The position numbers and the translations under genes are program-made. Below, piece after piece: positions 26,510 to 32,936 of a stretch of DNA of 64,000 nucleotides; positions within the stretch are counted from its first letter, which is position 1, and every line of letters begins with the position of its first letter. Location of the stretch: the NCBI GenBank assembly GCA_022647615.1, contig JALCKZ010000001.1, positions 484,178-548,177 on the forward strand. Reading direction: 5' to 3'. The stretch is from Bacteroidales bacterium. Its GTDB lineage: Bacteria; Bacteroidota; Bacteroidia; Bacteroidales; UBA932. The notes under the pieces are model-generated. The model saw nothing but the letters and a program-made list of their open reading frames with translations, did not search any database and was not told the DNA's origin.

Positions 26510-26923
26510 TTATGAAAGAGATTTTACAGAAGACAGTTTCTGGCCTATGATATTTATTACCTTAAGTATCTCTTTTTTGCGCTTTTCAGATGGCTTTTTT
26601 GCACCTGTAATGTAAGCAGCAAGTAGACTCTGCTTCATATCCATCATTCGCGCTATGGCAGAAACATTGAGTTCCGGGTGCTTCATAAAAAAATTATATA
26701 TAGGTACTGGGGTTTTCTTTTTAAAAAAGCACTCAAAGCTTAAGTCTTCATCCAAATTCTTCCAATGGATACCTAATGAACTGACTGTGTAATCTTTGCG
26801 CTGTTCTAAAGTGGCACGCTGCAATCTAGGGTAATCAGAAAATTTTTCATAAGCAATTTTGCCATTTACAGTTTCTATGTAAACAGCAGTTTTTGTCAGC
26901 CATATTTTTTTAATTTTTTCCAT
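26510..26923 (-). CDS. DUF2442-type protein with C-terminal helix-turn-helix
   Basis: 137 residues from the ATG at 26921-26923, which overlaps the end of the DUF4160 gene by 14 bases. The N-terminal ~75 residues (KIKKIWLTKTAVYIETVNGK ... LGIHWKNLDEDLSFE) follow the DUF2442 pattern. The C-terminus (LNVSAIARMMDMKQSLLAAY then ITGAKKPSEKRKKEI) is an Xre-like helix-turn-helix. DUF4160/DUF2442 pairs are widespread in bacteria and have the gene order and size of toxin-antitoxin modules. The HTH would make this the likely DNA-binding partner. Toxicity is not established from sequence. Confidence 0.75.
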   Translation of the reverse strand: MEKIKKIWLTKTAVYIETVNGKIAYEKFSDYPRLQRATLEQRKDYTVSSLGIHWKNLDEDLSFECFFKKKTPVPIYNFFMKHPELNVSAIARMMDMKQSLLAAYITGAKKPSEKRKKEILKVINIIGQKLSSVKSLS

Positions 26924-27167
26924 TGTTAAAATATTGCAGCCACCTATCAATGATTATTTCTTTGTTGTCCTCTATGATGCTTTGTGCTTTTTTTAATTCA
27001 CTTCTCTTTAAACCCTTGTTTTCTACAATTTTGACATCAGGCATTAAGGTAAACTTTGCATATTCTTTGATTTCACCCATCCCCCTAACTACATGTATGT
27101 GAATTGGTTCATGGTCATTAGAAAAAAACATAAATCTAAAACCCAATAAAATAAATAATAAAGGCAT
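26910..27167 (-). CDS. DUF4160-type small protein
   Basis: 85 residues. FRFMFFSNDHEPIHIHVVRG is the hallmark of DUF4160 (usual form YRFFFYSNDHEPPHVHV), with a conserved His-rich centre. A clear Shine-Dalgarno GGGAGG precedes the ATG at 27165-27167, unusual for this genome. It is translationally coupled to the DUF2442 gene through a 14-base overlap. A palindrome and -7 box lie directly upstream, consistent with autoregulation by the HTH partner. Confidence 0.78.
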   Translation of the reverse strand: MPLLFILLGFRFMFFSNDHEPIHIHVVRGMGEIKEYAKFTLMPDVKIVENKGLKRSELKKAQSIIEDNKEIIIDRWLQYFNNGKN

Positions 27168-27180
27168 AAAAATCCTCCCA

Positions 27181-27204
27181 CAAATTTAGTTATAATTTTA
27201 TAAC
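27181..27204 (-). promoter_or_regulatory. Promoter and operator-like palindrome of the DUF4160/DUF2442 operon
   Basis: On the minus strand TAAATTTG (27181-27188) matches the -7 consensus, 13 bases before the ATG. Immediately upstream, GTTATAA and TTATAAC (27189-27195 and 27198-27204) form a perfect inverted repeat with a 2-base spacer. This is the expected place for a repressor site. Confidence 0.55.
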
Positions 27205-27283
27205 CTACAAATTATAATTGCTAGTTTTAAAATTTTGCTCAATTATATGCAATCACAAAAACAATGTTGAGCCAATTCGTAAA

Positions 27284-27331
27284 AACTTTTTCCGGAAAAG
27301 TAAAAAGTTTGTGCTATAGGTACAATTTGCT
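27284..27331 (+). repeat. Repeat flanking the DUF4160/DUF2442 pair, right side
   Basis: AACTTTTTCCGGAAAAGTAA plus AAAGTTTG repeats 26355-26381 with two differences. It continues into a 33-base stretch (27297-27329) that recurs with one mismatch at 28662-28694 beside repeat copy D. The preceding GAGCCAATTCGTAA (27269-27282) recurs at 27997-28010 next to copy F. Confidence 0.6.
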
Positions 27332-27362
27332 GATGTTGAAGTGTTATTCCCCACCGTGACCT

Positions 27363-27403
27363 AAAAAAAAGACTAACCTCCACCGCAAAGATGAAGGTTA
27401 GTC
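27363..27403 (-). terminator. Intrinsic terminator of the right small RNA (and hicB read-through)
   Basis: Nine-base perfect stem with a 15-base loop, followed on the minus strand by TTTTTTTT. This is one of the strongest terminators in the window. Confidence 0.8.
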
Positions 27404-27471
27404 CTGTGTGACAAAGCTACTCCCGTAACCTCCCAGATTATTAACAGGGCGACAGACAAGTACATCACACA
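27363..27471 (-). ncRNA. Candidate structured small RNA, right end of the accessory region
   Basis: About 105 bases from the -7 box at 27474-27481 to an intrinsic terminator on the minus strand. The 5' end TGTGTGA (complement of 27465-27471) pairs with TCACACA (complement of 27405-27411) to close a 53-base domain. The terminator stem GACTAACCT/AGGTTAGTC (27395-27403 with 27371-27379) is followed by eight T. No plausible small protein is encoded. It lies directly downstream of hicB on the same strand, but it has its own promoter. The RNA family is not recognised. Confidence 0.52.
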
Positions 27472-27473
27472 TA

Positions 27474-27481
27474 CAAAGATA
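27474..27481 (-). promoter_or_regulatory. -7 box (TATCTTTG) of the right small RNA
   Basis: Exact TAnnTTTG match on the minus strand. A CTTG lies 11 bases upstream, as at the left small RNA. The shared 18-base element ends 23 bases upstream. Confidence 0.55.
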
Positions 27482-27504
27482 TTGCAAAGGCACAAGCACA
27501 GAAA

Positions 27505-27522
27505 TTTTTGGCAAGGCTTGTT
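27505..27522 (-). promoter_or_regulatory. 18-base upstream element of the right small RNA promoter
   Basis: AACAAGCCTTGCCAAAAA on the minus strand, identical to 12571-12588 on the plus strand, at matched distance from a -7 box. Confidence 0.5.
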
Positions 27523-27539
27523 GAATTTGCCGATAGACT

Positions 27540-27887
27540 CTAAAGAGCTGAGCTCTTCCTTAACGCCTTTCTAATTGCCTGATTAATAAAATCATTAATT
27601 GTAGTTCCAGTTTTAGCGGCAAAAACGGCGACTTCCCTATGCAATTCAGAACTCATTCTAAGATTTAACTTCCCACTATAAGGTTTGCATGGCTCAATTC
27701 TGCGCTTTTTACAACTAGCAAGATAATCATTAACAGCGCCTTCAAAATCCTCTCTTAAAGCATTAACTGTTTTACCCTCATAAGTAATAGCATCTTTACT
27801 CATGCCTAATACTTTGCCATACAAGCAATTATCTTCATCACCGAATTCCACGCTACCAGTGTAACCTTTATATTTTAAATAACCCAT
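27540..27887 (-). CDS. Solitary HicB-family antitoxin-like protein
   Basis: 115 residues. The N-terminal half (YKGYTGSVEFGDEDNCLYGK) is the partly degraded RNase H-like HicB fold. The C-terminal half (LNLRMSSELHREVAVFAAKT then GTTINDFINQAIRKAL) is a ribbon-helix-helix DNA-binding domain. HicB normally follows hicA for a ~60-80-residue mRNA interferase. No hicA is present in the 187 bases upstream or directly downstream, so this copy stands alone. A palindrome upstream (27922-27939) is probably its own operator. It may act as a plain repressor or neutralise a HicA encoded elsewhere. Confidence 0.85.
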   Translation of the reverse strand: MGYLKYKGYTGSVEFGDEDNCLYGKVLGMSKDAITYEGKTVNALREDFEGAVNDYLASCKKRRIEPCKPYSGKLNLRMSSELHREVAVFAAKTGTTINDFINQAIRKALRKSSAL

Positions 27888-27921
27888 ATTTCAAATAAAT
27901 TTTTGTTCCTTAAAAACTAAA

Positions 27922-27939
27922 GGTACTAAAATTAGTACC
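27922..27939. promoter_or_regulatory. Operator-like palindrome upstream of hicB
   Basis: GGTACTAA and TTAGTACC form a perfect 8-base inverted repeat with a 2-base spacer, 34 bases upstream of the hicB start. On the minus strand TACCTTTA, a near match to the -7 box, overlaps one arm. Ribbon-helix-helix antitoxins usually bind such palindromes in their own promoters. Confidence 0.55.
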
Positions 27940-28000
27940 AATTAAATGCTTTTTGTAATATTTTTGAGCAAGTTACTATTGATAGTGTGCCATAACGAGC

Positions 28001-28074
28001 CAATTCGTAAAGCTGCATGCACAGTCTGCTGCGCAGACTGCGAAGCGTTGCGCCACAAAGCAGCGCAACACAAA
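28001..28074 (-). repeat. Structured dispersed repeat, tail-only copy F
   Basis: Read on the minus strand it has the CTTTGT-loop hairpin GTTGCGC/GCGCAAC, then CAGTCTG/CAGACTG, and the end signature GCATGCAGCTTTAC shared with copy D. The CGCGACCGTAGGGAGCGTG core is absent. It abuts the stop codon of the DUF4143 remnant. Confidence 0.65.
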
Positions 28075-28560
28075 CTACAGATCTAAACTATCGGGATTTA
28101 ACAAAAAATCAAAAAGACTAAGAATTAATATACCTCTCTCATTATGCCAGGGAGAAATATCATCTTTTACAATAATAATTTTCTTAAAACTGTCAGGAAT
28201 GTGATTGAGCGAAAAGGTTTCTTGTGACATTTTTTTTGGATCAGAAATATTAAGAGCAGACTGAATATAATAACGCTTTGAACCCATATTAGCCACAAAA
28301 TCCACCTCATATTGATTACGTTTGCTCCCCATTTTTTTACTGCTTGTCCTAACTTCAACCATCCCAATGTCGACAATGAAATCTCTTATACTTAACTCAT
28401 TATATAAAATATTTTCCATCAAGTGTGTCTCTTCTTGCTGACGGAAATCAAGTAAAGCATTTCGCAACCCAGTATCAGTAAAATAATATTTAGGAATTGT
28501 ACCAATATATCTCAATTGTTTAAGAATTAAGATCAGCGTGTTCCACGTTTTTAAAAGTAT
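28075..28560 (-). pseudogene. Remnant of an AAA ATPase with DUF4143 domain (C-terminal part only)
   Basis: The translated stretch RYIGTIPKYYFTDTGLRNAL ... EETHLMENILYNEL ... YEVDFVANMGSKRYYIQSAL is the C-terminal DUF4143 domain of ATP-binding proteins that normally have ~400 residues and an N-terminal AAA domain. Here only about 150 residues remain. The frame opens after a stop near 28561 and the only start is a TTG at 28513-28515, with no AAA sequence upstream. Deletion beside repeat copies D and F is the likely cause. Whether the stump is expressed is unknown. Confidence 0.75.
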
Positions 28561-28661
28561 TTAGGTCTCTTTATCTCACGCATCGTATTCTAGGTTTATG
28601 GCATAAATGTCATTTTTTACGGATTAAAAGATATGTATTTTTATCTGAGATTTTCATATAT

Positions 28662-28694
28662 AAAGTAAAAAGTTTGTGCTATAGGAACAATTTG
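28662..28694 (+). repeat. 33-base repeat shared with 27297-27329
   Basis: AAAGTAAAAAGTTTGTGCTA plus TAGGAACAATTTG matches the earlier copy with one substitution. It joins directly onto the end of repeat copy D. Confidence 0.65.
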
Positions 28695-28823
28695 TAAAGC
28701 TGCATGCTCACAACGCTCGCATGCAGAGCAATGCGCTACAAAGCAGCGCATTGCCTTGTGTATTACGCGGCTACCGCCGCGAGGAGACACGCTCCCTACG
28801 GTCGCGGGCCTTCGGCCTTGGGG
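28695..28823 (-). repeat. Structured dispersed repeat, full-length copy D
   Basis: The most complete copy, read on the minus strand: CCCCAAGG head, GGCC-gaa-GGCC, the CGCGACCGTAGGGAGCGTG core, GGAG/CTCC, CGCGGC/GCCGCG, ACACAA, a long hairpin (GGCAATGCGCT with AGCGCATTGCT, loop gctttgt), then GCATGC/GCATGC and the GCTTTAC end. It is inverted relative to copies A, B and C at the left end of the accessory region. Confidence 0.85.
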
Positions 28824-28865
28824 ACATTCAATTATGAGCCTACGCTTGGGGATATCTGTCGTGAG

Positions 28866-29216
28866 CTATAAAATACCAACTAAGATTATAAGGACTGGGA
28901 TGGAGACAGCGGCGCCTACTATGAAATAATCATAAACAGGTACGCGGCGTGTTTCTTTTGGAAAGAGCTGCTTGACTTGTTCTGAGCCTATTAGGAAGAA
29001 CAACCAAATGGCTTGTATGAGAGTGAACAAGAAAAGTCTAAGAAGGTCTAATATTTTTATATCGTAGAAACCGGATATTAGGTTTAATACCACGGTGATG
29101 AGAAATATAGATTTTCCAAGTAATACGGCATCCGGCCTGAATTTGAAGAAGGACCAGACCATGTATAACTCAAAGAGCGCCAGGATGATTGGGCAAACTA
29201 AATAAAATAAGCCCAA
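28866..29216 (-). CDS. Hypothetical small integral membrane protein
   Basis: 116 residues with four predicted membrane helices (about 3-24, 32-52, 58-78 and 95-115). The short loops are basic or polar (GSEQVKQLFPKETRRVPVYD). No family recognised. It lies between repeat copy D and the trpB terminator and appears monocistronic. A CTGTCGTGA word (28856-28864) sits directly after its stop. Confidence 0.65.
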   Translation of the reverse strand: MGLFYLVCPIILALFELYMVWSFFKFRPDAVLLGKSIFLITVVLNLISGFYDIKILDLLRLFLFTLIQAIWLFFLIGSEQVKQLFPKETRRVPVYDYFIVGAAVSIPVLIILVGIL

Positions 29217-29283
29217 GTAATCTATTGATTGGTGAGAGTAAGTAATTGATAGTTTTATTATGCTCTGAATATTGCGACAAACT

Positions 29284-29311
29284 AAAAAAGCCCGCGAAAA
29301 GCGGGCTTTTT
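29284..29311. terminator. Bidirectional terminator after trpB
   Basis: AAAAGCCCGC-gaaa-GCGGGCTTTT is a perfect stem with A and T runs on either side. It ends the trpB transcript on the minus strand and can also act on the plus strand. Confidence 0.85.
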
Positions 29312-29320
29312 AAAGATAAT

Positions 29321-29329
29321 CTGTCGGGA
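29321..29329 (+). repeat. CTGTCGGGA word, intergenic
   Basis: One of 17 exact occurrences counted in the window, between the trpB terminator and the trpB stop codon. Confidence 0.7.
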
Positions 29330-29331
29330 GT

Positions 29332-30630
29332 TTAGAACTTGCCGTCCAAGTATTGCTCATAGGCCGCCATATCCAGCAGGCCGTGGCCGGAGAGGTTGAA
29401 GAGGATGGTTTCATCTCTTCCTTCTGCTTTGTCTTTGAGCGCCTCGCGGATTACAAGTGCGATGGCGTGGGTGGATTCCGGTGCCGGTATGATGCCTTCT
29501 GCCTGGGCGAATGTGATGCCGGCGGCAAAGGTTTCTTTTTGCTCTATCGGGTAGGATTCTATCAGGCCGTCTTTCTTTAACTGGCTGACTATCTGGCCGC
29601 CGCCATGGTATCTAAGACCTGCGGCATGTATTTGCGCAGGCTGGAAATCATGCCCCAGCGTGTACATTGGGATAAGCGGAGTTAAACCTTCCGTGTCTCC
29701 AAAGTCATAATCAAATTTACCGCAGGAAAGTTTTGGACATGCTGCCGGTTCTGCCGCCATGAATCTGGTCTTTTTTCCATCCAGGAAGTTATGCCTCAGG
29801 AATGGAAATGATAGGCCGGAGAAGTTGGAGCCGCCGCCAAAGCATGCAATAACTTTATCGGGATAATCGCCCGCCATCTCCATCTGCTTCTCCGCCTCAA
29901 GGCCTATAACAGTCTGATGCAAAAGCACATGGTTAAGCACGCTACCCAATGTATAACGGCTGTTTGGAGTATGTACCGCCATCTCGACAGCTTCTGAAAT
30001 GGCCATGCCAAGGCTGCCAAGGCACGTTGGATCTTTTGCAAGAACAGCGCGTCCGTACTCAGTATCCGGGGATGGAACAGCATGAACATTTGCACCATAA
30101 GTGCGCATTACAATCTTCCTGTAAGGCTTTGTGTTATAGCTGTTTTTAACCATGAATACATCCAGCGCAACCTTAAAATGTTTTGCGGCAACGGCCATTG
30201 CGGAACCCCATTGTCCCGCACCTGTTTCTGTTGTTAAATGTGTAATCCCTTGTTCAGCATTGTAATAGCATTGTGCAATTGCAGTGTTAAGCTTGTGAGA
30301 ACCAACGGGGCTTACGCTCTCATTCTTAAAATAAATCTTGGCCGGAGTATTCAGCGCCTTCTCTAATCCCGATGCACGCACCAGCGGAGAAGGTCTGTAT
30401 ATTTTATACAAAGTCCTCACATCCTCCGGGATTTCCTGCCATCGTTCTGTTGAAAATTCCTGTCTTGCAAGTTCTTTTGCAAATAGGCCCTCCATATCTT
30501 CTGCTTTGATAGGTTTGCGGGTTCCGGGGTTCAACAAAGGTTGTGGTTTGTTAGGCATGTCCGCCACAATGTTATACCATTGCGTCGGAATCTCACTCTC
30601 GGGGAGTGTGTACTTTTTGGTTACTTTCAT
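29332..30630 (-). CDS. trpB: TrpB2-type tryptophan synthase beta-like enzyme
   Basis: 432 residues, pyridoxal-phosphate dependent, of the TrpB2 (longer, stand-alone) class rather than the TrpA-partnered TrpB1. The PLP lysine is in VGSHKLNTAIAQ and the phosphate-binding glycine loop is CFGGGSNFSG. The N-terminal extension and EGIIPAPESTHAI agree with TrpB2. It is expected to join indole and serine to give tryptophan. No trpA or other trp gene is adjacent, which suggests salvage of indole or a serine-deaminase-like side role. Upstream, a hairpin with ACCCC/GGGGT arms lies at 30672-30695. Confidence 0.93.
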   Translation of the reverse strand: MKVTKKYTLPESEIPTQWYNIVADMPNKPQPLLNPGTRKPIKAEDMEGLFAKELARQEFSTERWQEIPEDVRTLYKIYRPSPLVRASGLEKALNTPAKIYFKNESVSPVGSHKLNTAIAQCYYNAEQGITHLTTETGAGQWGSAMAVAAKHFKVALDVFMVKNSYNTKPYRKIVMRTYGANVHAVPSPDTEYGRAVLAKDPTCLGSLGMAISEAVEMAVHTPNSRYTLGSVLNHVLLHQTVIGLEAEKQMEMAGDYPDKVIACFGGGSNFSGLSFPFLRHNFLDGKKTRFMAAEPAACPKLSCGKFDYDFGDTEGLTPLIPMYTLGHDFQPAQIHAAGLRYHGGGQIVSQLKKDGLIESYPIEQKETFAAGITFAQAEGIIPAPESTHAIALVIREALKDKAEGRDETILFNLSGHGLLDMAAYEQYLDGKF

Positions 30631-30668
30631 TTTATTATATATTTAAGGTTGATAAAAAATGCACTAAT

Positions 30669-30696
30669 AACACCCCTGATATATATATAAGGGGTT
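30669..30696 (-). promoter_or_regulatory. Possible leader hairpin upstream of trpB
   Basis: ACCCC (30672-30676) and GGGGT (30691-30695) enclose an alternating TA loop. On the minus strand a T-rich stretch follows after about a dozen bases, 38 bases before the trpB ATG. It could be the terminator of prmC or an attenuator for trpB. I cannot decide which. Confidence 0.35.
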
Positions 30697-30779
30697 TATT
30701 TTTCCCATAAGGGACTCTTCAAAATAAAAATTGTGAAGAATTGGTTACAATTCAGAATACATAGGTGTGGCTGGAGCCA

Positions 30780-31748
30780 TCACCACCTTAGAGCTCTAAC
30801 AATACGAGGTCTGTTGTTGATGTCCGTAACTATTTGAGGCTCAGAGAATCCCATTTCGCCCATCAGAGAGGCTACTTGTTCCCCGAACATTTCATTAATC
30901 TCAAAATATATTCTTCCGTTACGATTTAACATATCGAACGCAAGTTGTGAAATTTTTCTGTAAAACACAAGCGGATTATCATCAGAGACAAATAATGCCT
31001 CTGCCGGTTCATAGTTAAGAACGTTTGGCCTCATGAACTTTTTCTCTTTCTCCAGCACATACGGAGGATTGCTTGCAATGATATCAAACTTCTTCCCTCC
31101 AAAAATAGAAAGAGCCTCTGTAGAAAGGATATCGCATTTGAAAAAATCCGGCGCCATTTGCTCCCCTTTTGAACCGTCAATAACGGAATCTATATGCTCC
31201 GGCATCCCTTCTGACGCATCCGGCTTTAGCCTTTCAATCTTTTGATTTCTAGCATATTGTAAAGCAACGTCAGAATTGTCGCAACCATAAACATGAGCGC
31301 GCGGAAAATTGCTCCACAAGCTCCATGCAATACAGCCGCTCCCCGTACAAATATCCAAAATCTCATGCGGCTTTCTGGAACTGTTGCTAAGAGTAATCAG
31401 GCTCACCATCGCTTCAGTCTCAGGACGTGGAATCAAGACTCCCGGACCGACGTTAAATCTGTGCCCGCAAAACATCTCATACCCAAGCACATACTGCACA
31501 GGCTCACCCTTCGCCATCCTCAGCACCGCCTCTCTCATCATCGCCTCGGAAAAATCTAAATCTTTTTTATTCTCGACAGATTCTTTATTTATCAGCAATA
31601 TTTCTCTCTCAGGCTCTGAAATATAAGAGTAATCTCTAAATCCGGCCATCCCTACCAACACCCTGTTGCATAAAGAGATAGACTCCTCTTTTGAATAAAG
31701 AGGAGAAAGTTTTTCAACTCCAAAATCTATAAACTCCTTAATTGTCAC
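30780..31748 (-). CDS. prmC: Release factor glutamine N5-methyltransferase
   Basis: 322-residue SAM-dependent methyltransferase that modifies the GGQ glutamine of peptide chain release factors. The N-terminal helical domain is followed by the SAM motif ILDICTGSGCIAWSL and the diagnostic IASNPPYVLEKEK catalytic loop. FNVGPGVLIPRPETEAMV just before the SAM fold is typical of PrmC. It is somewhat longer than usual because of an insertion rich in charged residues after QKIERLKPDAS. It lies 56 bases downstream of ddl on the same strand. Confidence 0.95.
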   Translation of the reverse strand: MTIKEFIDFGVEKLSPLYSKEESISLCNRVLVGMAGFRDYSYISEPEREILLINKESVENKKDLDFSEAMMREAVLRMAKGEPVQYVLGYEMFCGHRFNVGPGVLIPRPETEAMVSLITLSNSSRKPHEILDICTGSGCIAWSLWSNFPRAHVYGCDNSDVALQYARNQKIERLKPDASEGMPEHIDSVIDGSKGEQMAPDFFKCDILSTEALSIFGGKKFDIIASNPPYVLEKEKKFMRPNVLNYEPAEALFVSDDNPLVFYRKISQLAFDMLNRNGRIYFEINEMFGEQVASLMGEMGFSEPQIVTDINNRPRIVRALRW

Positions 31749-31804
31749 AGGTAACCTCCTATAATAATTCCTAAAAAATTCTCTAGCTATGCTTGAACAC
31801 TTGA

Positions 31805-32836
31805 TTATATATCCTCAAGCATGTCTGTAAGGAACTGCTTCAAATCAAGACCGGCAACAGCAAGCTGTTTTGGAATAAGACTCATCTTGGTCATGCCTGG
31901 TATTGTATTGACTTCCAAGAAATAAACGTCATTGCCACGGATAATGTAATCCATCCTGACAACGCCGCTGCATCCCATGTATGTGTAAATTCTTTCGCTC
32001 AAATTTTGAACCTTTGCGGTCATCTCCGGAGATAACTGAGCAGGACAAATTTCCTGTGATTCTCCAAGATATTTGGCCTCATAATCAAAATATTCTCTCT
32101 TAGTAACTATCTCCGTAACAGGCAATTTGTGAATAGCACCTTGTAGCTTGTAAATGCCGTTTGTAACTTCTCTGCCCTCTATGGCTTCCTCCGCAATTAC
32201 AGTATCGCACTCCGTATATGCATGATTAATAGCTCCTTCCAAATCTTCTTCTCTCTTAACTTTAGTAACTCCAAAGCTGCTGCCTCCAACAGTAGGCTTA
32301 ACAAAAATCGGAAGTCCAAGTTGTCTGATAATTTCCCGCGGAGAGTGCGGAACATCTTTTCTGATATAGACATCCTTTGCCATCTTCACTCCTGCATAAT
32401 CCAAAAATCTTTTGCAAGAATGTTTATCAAATGTGATGGCGGAAACAAATGCGGAACAGGTAGTGAACGGAACATGCATCATCTCCAGATATCCCTGAAG
32501 CAGACCATTTTCCCCCGGTTTGCCATGTATCATTATAAACGCCTTGTCAAACCTTACCAAGCCATGTCTGCACAGAACGGAAAAATCTGTTTTGTTAATC
32601 TCCTTGCTGCGAGTCTCCAGATTTCTATCGCTGCGGCCCATCACCAAATCAACATCAATTTCTTCATCATCGGGAGGAAGAACAAGAAGCCAGTGAGTCC
32701 CTCTCAAAAAGACCATGTAAGTCTGGAACTTCTCCTTATCAATGAATTTTGCCACATTAATAGCGCTCTGTACGGAAACTTCGCATTCGGAAGAATCACC
32801 TCCGCAAATAAGCGCAACATTTTGTTTGCCATTCAT
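31805..32836 (-). CDS. ddl: D-alanine--D-alanine ligase
   Basis: 343-residue ATP-grasp enzyme making the D-Ala-D-Ala dipeptide of peptidoglycan. Motifs include VALICGGDSSECEVSVQS at the N-terminus, HGKPGENGLLQGYLE, FVKPTVGGSSFGVTKV and the C-terminal EVNTIPGMTKMSLIPKQL with the ATP/Mg and dipeptide ligands. It is clustered with a class A penicillin-binding protein upstream, so the minus-strand group combines precursor and polymer synthesis. Confidence 0.96.
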   Translation of the reverse strand: MNGKQNVALICGGDSSECEVSVQSAINVAKFIDKEKFQTYMVFLRGTHWLLVLPPDDEEIDVDLVMGRSDRNLETRSKEINKTDFSVLCRHGLVRFDKAFIMIHGKPGENGLLQGYLEMMHVPFTTCSAFVSAITFDKHSCKRFLDYAGVKMAKDVYIRKDVPHSPREIIRQLGLPIFVKPTVGGSSFGVTKVKREEDLEGAINHAYTECDTVIAEEAIEGREVTNGIYKLQGAIHKLPVTEIVTKREYFDYEAKYLGESQEICPAQLSPEMTAKVQNLSERIYTYMGCSGVVRMDYIIRGNDVYFLEVNTIPGMTKMSLIPKQLAVAGLDLKQFLTDMLEDI

Positions 32837-32858
32837 AACTGCTCCTCCTATTAAATTG

Positions 32859-32936
32859 ACAGATTAAGTTTTTCTGTGTTAACAGATTAATTTTCCTGTG
32901 TTAACAAATTCTTGTGTTAACAGATTAGTTTTCCTG
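32859..32936. repeat. Four imperfect tandem repeats between ddl and the penicillin-binding protein gene
   Basis: Units ACAGATTAAnTTTTCCTG plus TGTTA start at 32859, 32882, 32904 (shortened) and 32920. Each junction makes the small palindrome TGTTAACA. The last unit runs into the stop codon of the upstream gene. They could be protein-binding iterons or simple slippage DNA. Confidence 0.7.

Noticed and set aside
26379..26615. 78-codon plus-strand frame ending inside the DUF2442 gene
   Set aside because: The second half is antisense to a recognisable protein and no promoter or family supports it. The first part could be a gene fragment, but nothing identifies it.
32859..32936. CRISPR or origin iterons
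   Set aside because: The units are adjacent and imperfect, with no spacers, and there is no replication gene nearby.
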